From positions 1-51,108 of the forward strand of contig JAGAJP010000048.1 in the NCBI GenBank assembly GCA_017626045.1: 51,108 nucleotides of DNA, read 5' to 3'. Positions 1-8,470 of this stretch are shown piece by piece (positions within the stretch are counted from its first letter, which is position 1; each line of letters begins with the position of its first letter). The notes beneath the pieces were generated by a model that did not search any database, had not been told where the DNA came from, and saw only the letters and a list, made by a program, of their open reading frames with translations. Source of the stretch: Muribaculaceae bacterium. GTDB lineage: Bacteria > Bacteroidota > Bacteroidia > Bacteroidales > Muribaculaceae. The translations under genes and the position numbers were made by a program.

Positions 1-168
1 AACCTCCAGAGTGCCGTCAGCTTCATTATAATACGCCTCGACATTGATGCGCATAGGCGCGCGATGTACGGTCGTGGCGGGTTGTTTTGTCTGACTGATC
101 TCCAGCCCGACACGCCTTGTTTTTCCTGATGATTTGTCCGCAGCCATTGGCAGCGTCGCTGTGATCAT
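1..168 (-). CDS. Exported small protein, partial (DUF3244-like)
   Basis: The gene runs off the left edge, so only the N-terminus is visible. From the in-frame ATG at 168 it reads MITATLPMAADKSSG and continues to EAYYNEADGTLEV. The frame upstream of this ATG encodes FLLFILL, so a full signal peptide is present in the DNA. However, the strong start ATG at 197 (ATG followed by five A and five T) lies in another frame and stops after nine codons. One more A would join it to give a normal Sec signal peptide. The YYNEADGTLEV segment resembles the start of DUF3244 proteins of Bacteroidales, small secreted beta proteins of unknown role. The gene may be frameshifted, carry a sequencing error, or start weakly at 168. 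Confidence 0.45.
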   Translation of the reverse strand, partial: MITATLPMAADKSSGKTRRVGLEISQTKQPATTVHRAPMRINVEAYYNEADGTLEV

Positions 169-229
169 TAAAAGAATGAATAATAAAAATTTTTCATTTT
201 GATATGAGTTTTAGTGTTGAATTGAGGTG

Positions 230-261
230 CAAAGTTAGTGCTGAAAACTTTCATCTGCAAA
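230..261 (-). promoter_or_regulatory. Bacteroides-type promoter for the left-edge gene
   Basis: On the minus strand a -7 box TAACTTTG (230-237) is preceded by a -33 box TTTG (258-261) with a 20-bp spacer, a full match to the TTTG-N19-21-TAnnTTTG consensus. It would start transcription near 223, about 26 nt before the ATG at 197. This supports 197 as the intended translation start. Confidence 0.7.
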
Positions 262-274
262 TCAAAACTTTCAT
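244..274 (-). repeat. Paired 11-bp direct repeats over the promoter
   Basis: AAAACTTTCAT occurs at 244-254 and 264-274, exactly 20 bp apart, and a third copy lies at 359-369. The first copy sits between the -7 and -33 boxes and the second just upstream of the -33 box. Two helical turns of spacing suggests a dimeric regulator binding one face of the DNA. LytTR-type regulators use a similar layout, but the assignment is inference. Confidence 0.4.
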
Positions 275-712
275 ATCGAGAAAAATATTGAAACGTTAAT
301 AAGCTGTAAGTGAGTGTTGTAAGAAATGGCGTGTAATTTATTTCTGAGCATCGACCCCAAAACTTTCATTCACCCGTCTTAGACCATCGTTTCGCAAAAA
401 ATATATGTCTAAGAACGACCGTTTTTTGTGAAATGGAGCCAGTGCCTGCCATGATGTTTTTTTGATGTATGTGGTTTCTGTTGGCTGTTAAATTGTCGGA
501 TGAGAATTTTTTGTTCTCTGCGGTATGATTATTAAAAAAACTTCATTATCTTTGTGACATGATTAAGAGATTAACGTATATCATGAGCATCGTATCAATG
601 CATAAGGATGATTGGAGAACAGATGGGCACCCAAGCCATCGACTCCATAATCCGCCACCTATAGAATTTTCATCAAATTGCTAATTACTAATTACTAATT
701 ATTCATTCCCCC
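275..712. other. Intergenic region without a convincing gene
   Basis: About 440 nt. It holds the third AAAACTTTCAT copy (359-369), an imperfect inverted repeat around 384-438, a lone -7 box TATCTTTG at 547-554 pointing right without a clear -33 box, and a short tandem AATTACT repeat near 681-700. A 41-codon ORF at 559-684 has no recognisable features. Confidence 0.5.
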
Positions 713-1078
713 ATGCACACCACCACCATAAAAGTAGACGAGTCAATGACGGCGTCTTCCATGGGAAGCGGCGACCTTCCGGTCTTTGCTACTCCCGCCA
801 TGATCGCCCTTATGGAGAATGCCGCAATGTTGGCTGCAGCACCCAAGTTGAAGGAGGGTGAAACCACTGTCGGTGGCTTCATCGAATGCACTCATCTGAA
901 GCCATGTGCCGTGGGGTCGGAGGTGACAGCTACTGCCGTTCTTCGTAAAGTCGACGGCGCCGCTCTACACTTCGACATCACCGCCTACTGCAACGAAAAA
1001 CCAATAGGCGAAGCCCACCATATCCGCTATATTGTAGACAGGCAGAGATTCATGAGTAAATTGAAAATTGAGAATTGA
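713..1078 (+). CDS. FlK-like hotdog-fold thioesterase
   Basis: A 121-residue single-domain hotdog protein, the usual size for the fluoroacetyl-CoA thioesterase (FlK) family. The catalytic triad of that family is visible as Thr27, Glu35 (in TPAMIALMENAA) and His61 (in ECTHLKP). The spacings of 8 and 26 residues equal those known for FlK (Thr42, Glu50, His76). It should hydrolyse a small acyl-CoA in the cytoplasm. FlK's fluoroacetyl specificity is not implied, and a housekeeping acyl-CoA or detoxification role is as likely. The start ATG follows a run of C. The next gene begins about 100 nt downstream across AT-rich micro-repeats, so they may share a transcript. Confidence 0.8.
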   Translation: MHTTTIKVDESMTASSMGSGDLPVFATPAMIALMENAAMLAAAPKLKEGETTVGGFIECTHLKPCAVGSEVTATAVLRKVDGAALHFDITAYCNEKPIGEAHHIRYIVDRQRFMSKLKIEN

Positions 1079-1175
1079 AAATTTTTCTCTGCCAATCACT
1101 CCAATAGAGCTTATGAGTCTTTGAGTCTAATTAGTCCAATTAGTCTAATTCAAAATTCCAAATTCAAAATTATAA

Positions 1176-1955
1176 ATGCAGACAGTACTGTTTCATTCAA
1201 CCATTTTCGGCCCAATCCACAGCAGACGCCTCGGTGTCTCGCTCGGAATCAATCTGATGCCTGACGACGGTAAGATTTGCTCTTTCGACTGCCTCTATTG
1301 CGAGGCTGGGTATAACGCCCAGGGGCCCGGCACCACCGGTCTACCGTTGCGCCAGAAGGTCTACTCGATGCTCGATGCCAAATTGAGGCAGATGAAGGAG
1401 GAGGGCAGTCCCCTTGACGTAATTACTTTTTCCGGCAACGGTGAGCCGACCCTACACCCGGATTTTCCCGCCATCATCGATGATACCATCGCCTTGCGCG
1501 ACCGCGATTATCCGGAGGCGAAGGTCTCGGTGCTTACCAATTCAACCCGTATTTTCTCCCCGGAAGTTGCGGAAGCTCTCAAAAAGGTTGACAATAACAT
1601 CCTAAAACTCGATTCCGCCGTTGATGCGACAATGAGGTTCATAGACCGCCCTAATTCCGGCGATTTCACTGTCCGTAGGGTAGTGGATGCCTTAAAGCAG
1701 TTTGAGGGTACAGGAATCATCCAGACGATGATGCTGAGAGGAGAACATGACGGCATCCCTGTCGACAACACCACCGATACCGAGATAGATGCGCTGATTG
1801 CCGCCTACAATGAGATAAAACCCAGCGAGATAATGCTATATAGCCTCGACCGCTCCACGCCCGAGGAAAAGCTCGTAAAGGTCGAAAAAGAGGAACTCGA
1901 AATCATCGCAGACAGAATAAGGAAAGCTACCGGAATCCCGGTCCAGGTAAATTAA
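1176..1955 (+). CDS. Radical SAM protein (COG0731-like)
   Basis: A 259-residue radical SAM enzyme. The [4Fe-4S]/SAM motif is CSFDCLYC with cysteines 35, 39 and 42, followed by the glycine-rich SAM-binding segment TFSGNGEPTLHP. The N-terminal FGPIHSRRLGVSLGIN is typical of the group annotated as wyosine-type radical SAM proteins (COG0731). There are no extra cysteine clusters or SPASM domain. The substrate is unknown; bacteria lack wyosine, so the family label should not be read as a function. The next gene starts 23 nt downstream, so they are probably co-transcribed. Confidence 0.8.
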   Translation: MQTVLFHSTIFGPIHSRRLGVSLGINLMPDDGKICSFDCLYCEAGYNAQGPGTTGLPLRQKVYSMLDAKLRQMKEEGSPLDVITFSGNGEPTLHPDFPAIIDDTIALRDRDYPEAKVSVLTNSTRIFSPEVAEALKKVDNNILKLDSAVDATMRFIDRPNSGDFTVRRVVDALKQFEGTGIIQTMMLRGEHDGIPVDNTTDTEIDALIAAYNEIKPSEIMLYSLDRSTPEEKLVKVEKEELEIIADRIRKATGIPVQVN

Positions 1956-1978
1956 AAACAATTCAAAAATTCAAAATC

Positions 1979-2926
1979 ATGCTCACCCCTCCCGCAGTAA
2001 GAAAAGGCTCAAAAGTAGCCCTCGTGGCGCCTGCCTCGCGAATAGATAAGTCGATTGTGGATTCTCTTGTAGATGCCTTTAGAACGCATCCTGACGAGTT
2101 TCCCGGGGGCTGCCTCGAGGTATATCCCTCAGTATGGGAGGCAGGCGCTTGCGGTTCTTATGCGGCTGATTTGAGCTGCAGGGTTGCCGATCTCCGTTCC
2201 GCCCTTGAGGATGATGATGTCGATTTGGTGATTTGCGCGCGTGGCGGATATGGCTGTGTACATCTCTTGGATCTTGTCCGCGACTCGGTGTCCGTGAGTC
2301 ATCCAAAGTGGCTGGTGGGTTTCTCCGACGTGTCGGCGCTTCATGCTCTCTTTTTCCGGCAGGGTATTGCTTCAATCCATGGCGGAATGGCTAAGCAGCT
2401 GGTGGAGAATCCCGACTGTGGTTATGGTTCTTACCGCTCATTGCTCAAGAGGCTTGTGGAGTCCGACGCTCCACGCTTCTCTTACGCTTCCAAGCCGACG
2501 TCCATGGACATCCCCGGTCGCGGCGAAGGCATCCTTTTGGGAGGAAACCTCGCTGTGCTCAACGGTCTCGCGGCAACTCCATACGATCTGCCGGGGGAGT
2601 GCCTTGTCAGAGATGCCATACTTTTTATCGAGGACATCTCGGAGCCGATATATGCTGTGGAACGTATGCTGTGGCATCTGCATCTCCAGGGTGTGTTGAA
2701 AGAGGCGAAGGGTATTGTGGTCGGTCGTTTCACCGAATGGAAGCCCGACAGAAATTTTTCCTCAATGTATGACATGATATCTTCCGCCTTCCGGCAGTGG
2801 AATGTCTCTTGTCCTGTCGCCTTCAATTTTCCTGTCGGGCATTGCGACGAGAATGTTCCGCTCATCGAGGGTGCTCCTGTGCGTCTCACCGTTTCTTCTA
2901 CCGGTTCGCTCCTCGAATCGCTCTGA
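1979..2926 (+). CDS. LD-carboxypeptidase, S66 family
   Basis: A 315-residue muramoyltetrapeptide carboxypeptidase, which removes the terminal D-alanine from tetrapeptide stems during murein recycling. The S66 catalytic triad is Ser116 in GFSD, Glu218 in LFIED and His288 in PVGHCDEN. These sit almost exactly where the Pseudomonas LdcA triad falls (Ser115, Glu217, His285). No signal peptide is seen, in line with the cytoplasmic role of LdcA. Length is normal. It follows the radical SAM gene by 23 nt. Confidence 0.88.
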   Translation: MLTPPAVRKGSKVALVAPASRIDKSIVDSLVDAFRTHPDEFPGGCLEVYPSVWEAGACGSYAADLSCRVADLRSALEDDDVDLVICARGGYGCVHLLDLVRDSVSVSHPKWLVGFSDVSALHALFFRQGIASIHGGMAKQLVENPDCGYGSYRSLLKRLVESDAPRFSYASKPTSMDIPGRGEGILLGGNLAVLNGLAATPYDLPGECLVRDAILFIEDISEPIYAVERMLWHLHLQGVLKEAKGIVVGRFTEWKPDRNFSSMYDMISSAFRQWNVSCPVAFNFPVGHCDENVPLIEGAPVRLTVSSTGSLLESL

Positions 2927-3108
2927 TTATCGAAATTTCATGCTTTCAGAATTCCATAAACGCGGTCAATCCCCAAGATTTAGCATAAAATTGGATTCTC
3001 AAAGCCTTAAATCCACGCCATCAAACGCACAAATCTCTTATAATCAAAGCAATGATTAGAACATCAAAATTTCTCTTGAGTATAATCAAATAGCCATAAA
3101 TTTCTTAA

Positions 3109-3200
3109 ATCCCTCCTATCCGTCCCATTTCTCATATTTCTCCCATTCCTCCTATTGCTCCTATTCCTCCTATTGCTCCTATTCCCCCTCCTCCCTTCCC
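3109..3200 (+). repeat. Polypyrimidine tract with 18-bp tandem repeat
   Basis: A C/T-rich stretch of about 90 nt between the LD-carboxypeptidase and ybeY. It contains the 18-mer TCCTATTGCTCCTATTCC twice in perfect tandem (3150-3167 and 3168-3185), built from 9-bp TCCTATTSC units. A similar tract follows uvrC (8471-8575). The rest of this 350-nt gap holds only the ybeY promoter. Confidence 0.75.
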
Positions 3201-3212
3201 CCAAAAAATAAT

Positions 3213-3243
3213 TTTGGAATTTCAAGAGATTTTGTTAAATTTG
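3213..3243 (+). promoter_or_regulatory. Bacteroides-type promoter of ybeY-mnmG
   Basis: A -33 box TTTG (3213-3216), a 19-bp spacer and a -7 box TAAATTTG (3236-3243) match the Bacteroidetes housekeeping sigma consensus exactly. Transcription would begin near 3250, so the GTG at 3251 cannot be the start codon; this supports the ATG at 3281. Confidence 0.8.
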
Positions 3244-3280
3244 CGTCTTAGTGCGGAGTCTGTTTCCGCCTTCAGTTACT

Positions 3281-3712
3281 ATGATAGAATTTGAAACGCA
3301 CGATGTCGAAATGCCGGACATCGACATCAAAAAGGTGACCGTATGGATTCAGGAGGTCGCCGCATCCCACAGCCGTTCTGTCGGTAATCTCAATTATCTC
3401 TTCGTAGGCGATGAGGAGATTCTTGACGCAAACCGCCGGTTTGTGAATCATGACTATTTCACCGACATCATCACCTTTGACTATTCCCGCGGTGACCGCA
3501 TTGCCGGTGACGTCATGATATCTATCGATACGGTGGCTTCGAATGCCGTGAAATATGAGGTACCGTTCTTGCGCGAGTTGCTTCGCGTCATCATTCACGG
3601 CGTTCTGCACCTCTGCGGCATCAACGACAAAGGTCCCGGTGAGCGGGAAATAATGGAGGCTAATGAAAACGCGGCTCTTGAACTTTGGGATAAGAGTCCT
3701 AAAACCGAGTGA
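3281..3712 (+). CDS. ybeY: Endoribonuclease YbeY (rRNA maturation)
   Basis: A 143-residue metal-dependent RNase that takes part in 16S rRNA 3'-end maturation and ribosome quality control. The signature helix reads HGVLHLCGINDKG. His106 and His110 are present, but the third metal ligand, His in E. coli (H114, H118, H124), is Asp116 here. I recall the same Asp in other Bacteroidetes YbeY proteins. The ATG at 3281 is chosen because it follows the predicted transcription start by about 30 nt. The stop codon lies 2 nt before the mnmG start, so the two are one operon. Confidence 0.9.
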   Translation: MIEFETHDVEMPDIDIKKVTVWIQEVAASHSRSVGNLNYLFVGDEEILDANRRFVNHDYFTDIITFDYSRGDRIAGDVMISIDTVASNAVKYEVPFLRELLRVIIHGVLHLCGINDKGPGEREIMEANENAALELWDKSPKTE

Positions 3713-3714
3713 TT

Positions 3715-5652
3715 ATGAGATTTGAATATGACGTAATTGTAATCGGTGCCGGACATGCCGGCTGCGAGGCGGCGGTGGCGTCCGCCCGTCTCGGCGCCTC
3801 TACGCTCCTCATTACTGCCGATATGAACCGTGTGGCGCAGATGTCGTGCAATCCTGCCGTGGGCGGTATCGCAAAGGGACAGATAGTGCGCGAAATCGAT
3901 GCCTTGGGCGGAATGACCGGAATAATCGCTGACAGAACTGCCATTCAGTTCCGTATGCTAAACAGAAGCAAAGGCCCCGCGGTGTGGTCGCCGCGTGTGC
4001 AGTCAGACCGCACTCGATATATAGATGAATGGAGGAAGACTCTCGACGAAACCGACAACCTTTTCCTCTTTCAGGATATGGTGACGCGTCTGGTGGTGGA
4101 GAAATCCGACTCAAGCGACTCCGAGTCCGGCTTTGAGGTGACGGGAGTGGAGACAGCCCTGGGATTTGTCTTCAAGTCCCGGAAGATCATAGAGACCTCC
4201 GGCACTTTCCTCAACGGCATGATGCATTTCGGAAAGACGCAGATTCCCGGCGGCAGGATAGCGGAGTCATCTTCCGTGGGTCTGGCAGACCAGCTTGGTT
4301 CTCTCGGCATCCGTGTCGGAAGGATGAAGACCGGCACTCCGGCGCGCATCGATGGTTCCACCATCGATTTCAGCCTTGCCGCTGTTCAGTCAGGCGATGA
4401 CGAGGTGCTCGAAAACGGAGAGGTGGTGCGCGATTTCCATAAGTTCTCGTTTCTTCCCGACGTGGGGAGGGAGTTGCCTCCCCGCGACTGCTATATAGTG
4501 CATACATCTCCTGAGGTGCATGACACCCTCCGCGACAATCTCGCGGACTCTCCTCTCTACAACGGTCAGATCAAAAGTATCGGACCACGCTATTGTCCTT
4601 CGATAGAAACAAAAATCGTGACTTTCGCCGACAAGGAGAGCCATCAGCTTTTTTTGGAACCGGAAGGCGTGTCGACCCACGAGTTCTACATCAACGGTTT
4701 TTCAAGTTCCCTACCGTGGCATGTGCAGGTGGAGGCGCTTCAGAAGATTCCCGCCCTCCGCGATGTGCATCTCTATCGTCCCGGATATGCCATCGAATAT
4801 GATTTCTTCGATCCTACCCAGCTGCGCCATTCGTTGGAGTCGAAGGTGGTGGGCAACCTCTTCCTTGCCGGGCAGGTCAACGGCACAACCGGCTATGAGG
4901 AGGCGGCGGCTCAGGGACTGATGGCAGGCGTGAATGCCGCCCTCGAGTGCGCAGGAAAGGATCCGTTGGTGTTGGGTCGCGACCGGGCATATATCGGTGT
5001 TCTTATCGATGACCTTGTCACAAAAGGTGTCGATGAGCCATACAGAATGTTTACGAGTCGTGCTGAGTTCCGCATCCTGTTGCGTCAGGATGACGCCGAT
5101 ATGCGTCTCACTCCAATCGGCCATTCCATCGGTCTCGCCTCCGACGAGCGATATGAACTGATGCAGAAGAAATACAGAGAGCGCGACGCTCTCGTAGAGT
5201 GGTGCGAGACAAATTCAGCGCGTCCGACTCCCGAGCTTCAGGCATGTCTCGAGCAGTCCGGCACAGGTCGTCTCTCTGGCTCCGTCAAGCTCGCTGACCT
5301 TATTCGCCGTCCTCAGTTGAGTTTCTCTACGCTTATCCCATTGGTGGAGTCATTGCGTCTCCGCTGCCTGGAGATATGCTCTGACCGCCGCGAAGAAATC
5401 ATTGAGTCGGCGGAGATACTCATAAAGTATTCCGGATATATTACCCGCGAGAGGGAGTCTGCGGAGCGTATGCGCAGGCTTGAGGCAGTCCGGATTCCGG
5501 ATTCGCTCGATTTCTCAGCCATCACCGCCATTTCTACCGAAGGGCGTCAGAAACTCGAAAAGATACGGCCACGCACGATAGGACAGGCGTCCCGCATTCC
5601 CGGCGTGTCGCCCTCCGATATCAATGTGCTGCTTGTGATGATTCGCAACTGA
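3715..5652 (+). CDS. mnmG: tRNA U34 carboxymethylaminomethyl synthase MnmG
   Basis: A 645-residue FAD protein that, with MnmE, installs the carboxymethylaminomethyl group on wobble U34 of certain tRNAs. The N-terminal dinucleotide-binding motif is VIGAGHAGCEAA. The GidA signatures NPAVGGIAKGQIVREIDALGG and the C-terminal helical region (YxGYITRE) are intact. The ATG at 3715 lies just after the ybeY stop. The gene is full length. A parS site follows 67 nt after the stop, which fits the frequent location of gidA near the replication origin in bacteria. Confidence 0.95.
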   Translation: MRFEYDVIVIGAGHAGCEAAVASARLGASTLLITADMNRVAQMSCNPAVGGIAKGQIVREIDALGGMTGIIADRTAIQFRMLNRSKGPAVWSPRVQSDRTRYIDEWRKTLDETDNLFLFQDMVTRLVVEKSDSSDSESGFEVTGVETALGFVFKSRKIIETSGTFLNGMMHFGKTQIPGGRIAESSSVGLADQLGSLGIRVGRMKTGTPARIDGSTIDFSLAAVQSGDDEVLENGEVVRDFHKFSFLPDVGRELPPRDCYIVHTSPEVHDTLRDNLADSPLYNGQIKSIGPRYCPSIETKIVTFADKESHQLFLEPEGVSTHEFYINGFSSSLPWHVQVEALQKIPALRDVHLYRPGYAIEYDFFDPTQLRHSLESKVVGNLFLAGQVNGTTGYEEAAAQGLMAGVNAALECAGKDPLVLGRDRAYIGVLIDDLVTKGVDEPYRMFTSRAEFRILLRQDDADMRLTPIGHSIGLASDERYELMQKKYRERDALVEWCETNSARPTPELQACLEQSGTGRLSGSVKLADLIRRPQLSFSTLIPLVESLRLRCLEICSDRREEIIESAEILIKYSGYITRERESAERMRRLEAVRIPDSLDFSAITAISTEGRQKLEKIRPRTIGQASRIPGVSPSDINVLLVMIRN

Positions 5653-5719
5653 TTCTCTCCTCCCGTCGGTTCTCCCGTCGGTTCATAACCGTTTGTGAAA
5701 TGCTCCGTTATGATTGAAT

Positions 5720-5735
5720 TGTTTCACGTGAAACA
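5720..5735. promoter_or_regulatory. parS centromere site
   Basis: TGTTTCACGTGAAACA is a perfect 16-bp palindrome identical to the bacterial chromosomal parS consensus bound by ParB/Spo0J. It lies in the mnmG-apt gap and not inside a gene. ParB loading sites cluster near the origin in most bacteria, so the window is probably origin-proximal (inference). No parA, parB, dnaA or DnaA-box cluster was noticed here. Confidence 0.92.
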
Positions 5736-5870
5736 TTGATGAGATTCCGGATTTGTCCGACAGAATATCCCGATTTCATCGAAAGAAATTAAATTCCGAA
5801 GGTAGGGGTGGGGGAGGTGCCGAAAATAGTAATGACAGAAAATATAATTAAAAATTAAATACCAAAGCCT

Positions 5871-6395
5871 ATGAAGACAGAAGAATTGAAAGGTCTGATC
5901 AGGGATGTGCCTGATTTCCCGTCAAAGGGTATTATGTTTCGCGACTTGACCACTATGATCAAAGACGGAATGGCTCTCGGTGTTATGGCCGACGCTCTTG
6001 AGGAATTATACAAAGACAAGGGCGTGACTAAGGTCGTGGGCATAGAATCTCGCGGTTTCATCGGAGGTTCTATACTTGCCGACCGCCTCGGAGCCGGTTT
6101 CGTGCCCGCAAGAAAACCCGGCAAACTCCCGTCGGTGACGGTGAAGGCTTCCTACGCCAAAGAGTATGGCGTTGACACCATCGAGCTCCACAGCGACGCG
6201 ATTTCTCCCGATGACATCGTGGTAATCCATGATGACCTCCTCGCTACGGGCGGTACGATGAATGCCTGCTGCCAGCTCGTAAAGTCGATGAATCCGAAGA
6301 AAATCTACATCAATTTCATCGTGGAGCTCACGGAGCTTCACGGACGCGAGGCGCTTCCCTCCGACATCGAGGTCTCAACGCTCCTGAAGTATTGA
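5871..6395 (+). CDS. apt: Adenine phosphoribosyltransferase
   Basis: A 174-residue purine-salvage enzyme that joins adenine and PRPP to give AMP. The type I PRPP-binding motif is VVIHDDLLATGGTM. The N-terminal IRDVPDFPSKGIMFRDLT and the ESRGFIGG segment are standard for Apt. It is cytoplasmic and full length. It stands alone between the parS-containing spacer and a strong terminator (6411-6450). Confidence 0.96.
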   Translation: MKTEELKGLIRDVPDFPSKGIMFRDLTTMIKDGMALGVMADALEELYKDKGVTKVVGIESRGFIGGSILADRLGAGFVPARKPGKLPSVTVKASYAKEYGVDTIELHSDAISPDDIVVIHDDLLATGGTMNACCQLVKSMNPKKIYINFIVELTELHGREALPSDIEVSTLLKY

Positions 6396-6410
6396 ATGCC
6401 GTATGCCACC

Positions 6411-6450
6411 AAAAAAGTTCCGATGCGCCCGAATGCATCGGAACTTTTTT
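6411..6450 (+). terminator. Rho-independent terminator after apt
   Basis: A perfect 16-bp stem, AAAAAAGTTCCGATGC with GCATCGGAACTTTTTT, around an 8-nt loop. It starts 15 nt after the apt stop. The U-run lies on the apt transcript, and the A-run makes it potentially bidirectional. Confidence 0.9.
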
Positions 6451-6470
6451 GTTTAGTGAATGCGCTCTAA

Positions 6471-6485
6471 GTTTAGACAACTTCA
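6471..6485 (+). repeat. Leader motif GTTTAGACAACTTCA
   Basis: The identical 15-mer forms both arms of the inverted repeat at 36264-36319, and a near copy lies upstream of the pectate-lyase-like gene (48562-48576). Here it precedes the uvrC start by about 44 nt. Its role is unknown. Confidence 0.6.
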
Positions 6486-6528
6486 TTGTATCGGATAACG
6501 TTGCCCCTATGTTTTGCGTTATGTAGAT

Positions 6529-8469
6529 ATGGAAAGAGATGACAAGACAATGACAGAAAACGACGGTTTACTCGCGGGCGCTGGCCGTGACATCGACGAA
6601 CTCGGAGGCTTCAGTCTCGAGATCAAGTCTGACCGCTCGCCGGAAGACCTGCGTATGAACAGACCCGGCGAGAATCTAAGGCGAAAGATCCTTTCGCTCC
6701 CAGATTCCCCAGGAGTCTATATGTATCTCGACAGGAACGGAACGGTGATATATGTGGGAAAGGCGAAAAGGCTTAAAAGACGCGTCTCATCGTATTTCAA
6801 CCGGCACCACGACATAACCCGCACCAATCTTCTCGTCCGGAGCATCGTCGACATGCGTTTCATTGTGGTCCATTCCGAAGAGGACGCGCTGCATCTCGAA
6901 AGTGCCATGATAAAGGAATACCAGCCGAGATACAATGTGCTGCTCAAAGACGACAAGTCATATCCATGGATTGCCGTGACGAAAGAGGAGTTCCCGAGAG
7001 TCTTCATGACCCGTGACCGAAATCTCGACGCAAGATATTTCGGACCTTATTCCAACCAGCAGTCGGCGCGGGTTGTTCTCCAGCTCATCCGCGACATCTT
7101 CCCGCTGCGCAGCTGCCGCCACGCTCTCGACGACAAGGGTATCGCGAAAGGAAAATATTCCCTCTGCCTCGACTATCATATCAAGAAATGCCAGGGACCT
7201 TGCCGCGGATTCATCAACCGCGACCAATACGGGGAATATGTGACTCGGGTTTGCGCTATCCTGAGAGGGGAGACCATCGAACTTGAGCGCCGTCTGCTCG
7301 CGGATATGGAGCGCCTGAGCGCGGAGTGGAAATTCGAGCAGGCGCAGGAACTGAAGGAAAAATACGACATCGTGAGGCAATACAACGCCAAGAGCGTGAT
7401 TGCGCGCACCGATACGGCGGAACTCGACATTTTCTCTTACGTTGCCGATGAAAGCGGAGATATGGCGGTGGTGAATTTCATGCATCTCCACAACGGGGCG
7501 GTGATCCAGAGTATAAATCTCGAATACCGCAGATGTGTGGCGGAGTCCAGAGAGGCTATCCTTTCGATGGCGATTGCGGAAGTCGAGAGACGTTTCTCCC
7601 GGTCTTTCTCCGAAGTTGTGGTCCCGTTTCTTCCCGACGTGCTGTTCGAGGGCGTGAAGTTCATCTGCCCGCAGCGCGGCGATATGAAGAAAGTCCTCGA
7701 GGTGGCAATGAAAAACGCCACGCAGTATCTCAAAGACCGGGAAAAACAGGCGGAGGCTCTCGATCCGGAAAGAGGCGTCGAGCGCCTGATGGAGACGATG
7801 AAGCGAGATTTCAGGCTCAGCGTGCAGCCGCGACATATTGAATGTTTCGACAACTCAAACATCCAGGGCACAAATCCCGTGGCGAGCTGCGTCGTGTTCA
7901 GAAATGGTAAACCGTCAAAAAAGGACTACCGCCATTTCATCATAAAGACTGTGGTGGGTGCCGATGACTTCGCGTCGATGAAAGAGGTGCTCCACCGGCG
8001 CTACACGCGGATGATGGCGGAGGGTGAGAAACTGCCCGACATGGTAGTGGTGGACGGCGGCAAAGGTCAGCTCAGTGCCGCTGTGGAGGCTTTCGACGAG
8101 ATGGGCATCCGCGGAGAGGTGGCACTCGTCGGCATCGCGAAGCGCCTTGAGGAAATATATTTTCCCGGCGACTCGCTGCCGCTATATATTGATAAGACAA
8201 GCCCAAGCCTGAGAGTAATCCAGGCGTTGCGCGACGAGGCGCACCGTTTCGGCATAACCCATCACCGCGACCGTCGCTCCAAGGGTCAGACAGTAGGCGA
8301 ACTCGACAGGATAAAGGGCATAGGCCCCGCAACCCGAACCGCCCTCATACGGCATTTCAAAAGCGTCAAGCGCCTAAAGGAAGCACCCCTCTCCGACATC
8401 GCCGCCGTGGTAGGCAACGCCAAAGCCAGCCTCGTCCACTCCCACTTCCATCCCTCCGACAAAGAGTGA
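6529..8469 (+). CDS. uvrC: Excinuclease ABC subunit C
   Basis: The nuclease subunit of nucleotide excision repair, which cuts on both sides of the UvrB-marked lesion. It begins with a GIY-YIG domain (SPGVYMYLDRNGTVIYVGKA), then a UVR motif, the RNase H-like domain (IECFDNSN, VVVDGGKGQL) and C-terminal helix-hairpin-helix motifs. From the ATG at 6529 the protein has about 646 residues. A second ATG at 6550, with GGAAAGAG upstream, is an equally good start. Either way the GIY-YIG domain follows an N-terminal extension of roughly 40-50 polar residues that most UvrC lack. A near-consensus -7 box ends at 6516. Confidence 0.93.
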   Translation: MERDDKTMTENDGLLAGAGRDIDELGGFSLEIKSDRSPEDLRMNRPGENLRRKILSLPDSPGVYMYLDRNGTVIYVGKAKRLKRRVSSYFNRHHDITRTNLLVRSIVDMRFIVVHSEEDALHLESAMIKEYQPRYNVLLKDDKSYPWIAVTKEEFPRVFMTRDRNLDARYFGPYSNQQSARVVLQLIRDIFPLRSCRHALDDKGIAKGKYSLCLDYHIKKCQGPCRGFINRDQYGEYVTRVCAILRGETIELERRLLADMERLSAEWKFEQAQELKEKYDIVRQYNAKSVIARTDTAELDIFSYVADESGDMAVVNFMHLHNGAVIQSINLEYRRCVAESREAILSMAIAEVERRFSRSFSEVVVPFLPDVLFEGVKFICPQRGDMKKVLEVAMKNATQYLKDREKQAEALDPERGVERLMETMKRDFRLSVQPRHIECFDNSNIQGTNPVASCVVFRNGKPSKKDYRHFIIKTVVGADDFASMKEVLHRRYTRMMAEGEKLPDMVVVDGGKGQLSAAVEAFDEMGIRGEVALVGIAKRLEEIYFPGDSLPLYIDKTSPSLRVIQALRDEAHRFGITHHRDRRSKGQTVGELDRIKGIGPATRTALIRHFKSVKRLKEAPLSDIAAVVGNAKASLVHSHFHPSDKE

Positions 8470-8470
8470 A

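Noticed and set aside
559..684. 41-codon ORF after a -7 box
   Set aside because: No signal peptide, domain or plausible composition, and it runs into AT-rich tandem repeats; more likely non-coding.
2802..3059. 85-codon ORF across the LD-carboxypeptidase 3' end
   Set aside because: A frame shadow of a well-supported gene that continues into low-complexity DNA.
3709..3714. GTG start for mnmG
   Set aside because: It overlaps the ybeY stop and adds two residues not found in the family; the ATG at 3715 is better.
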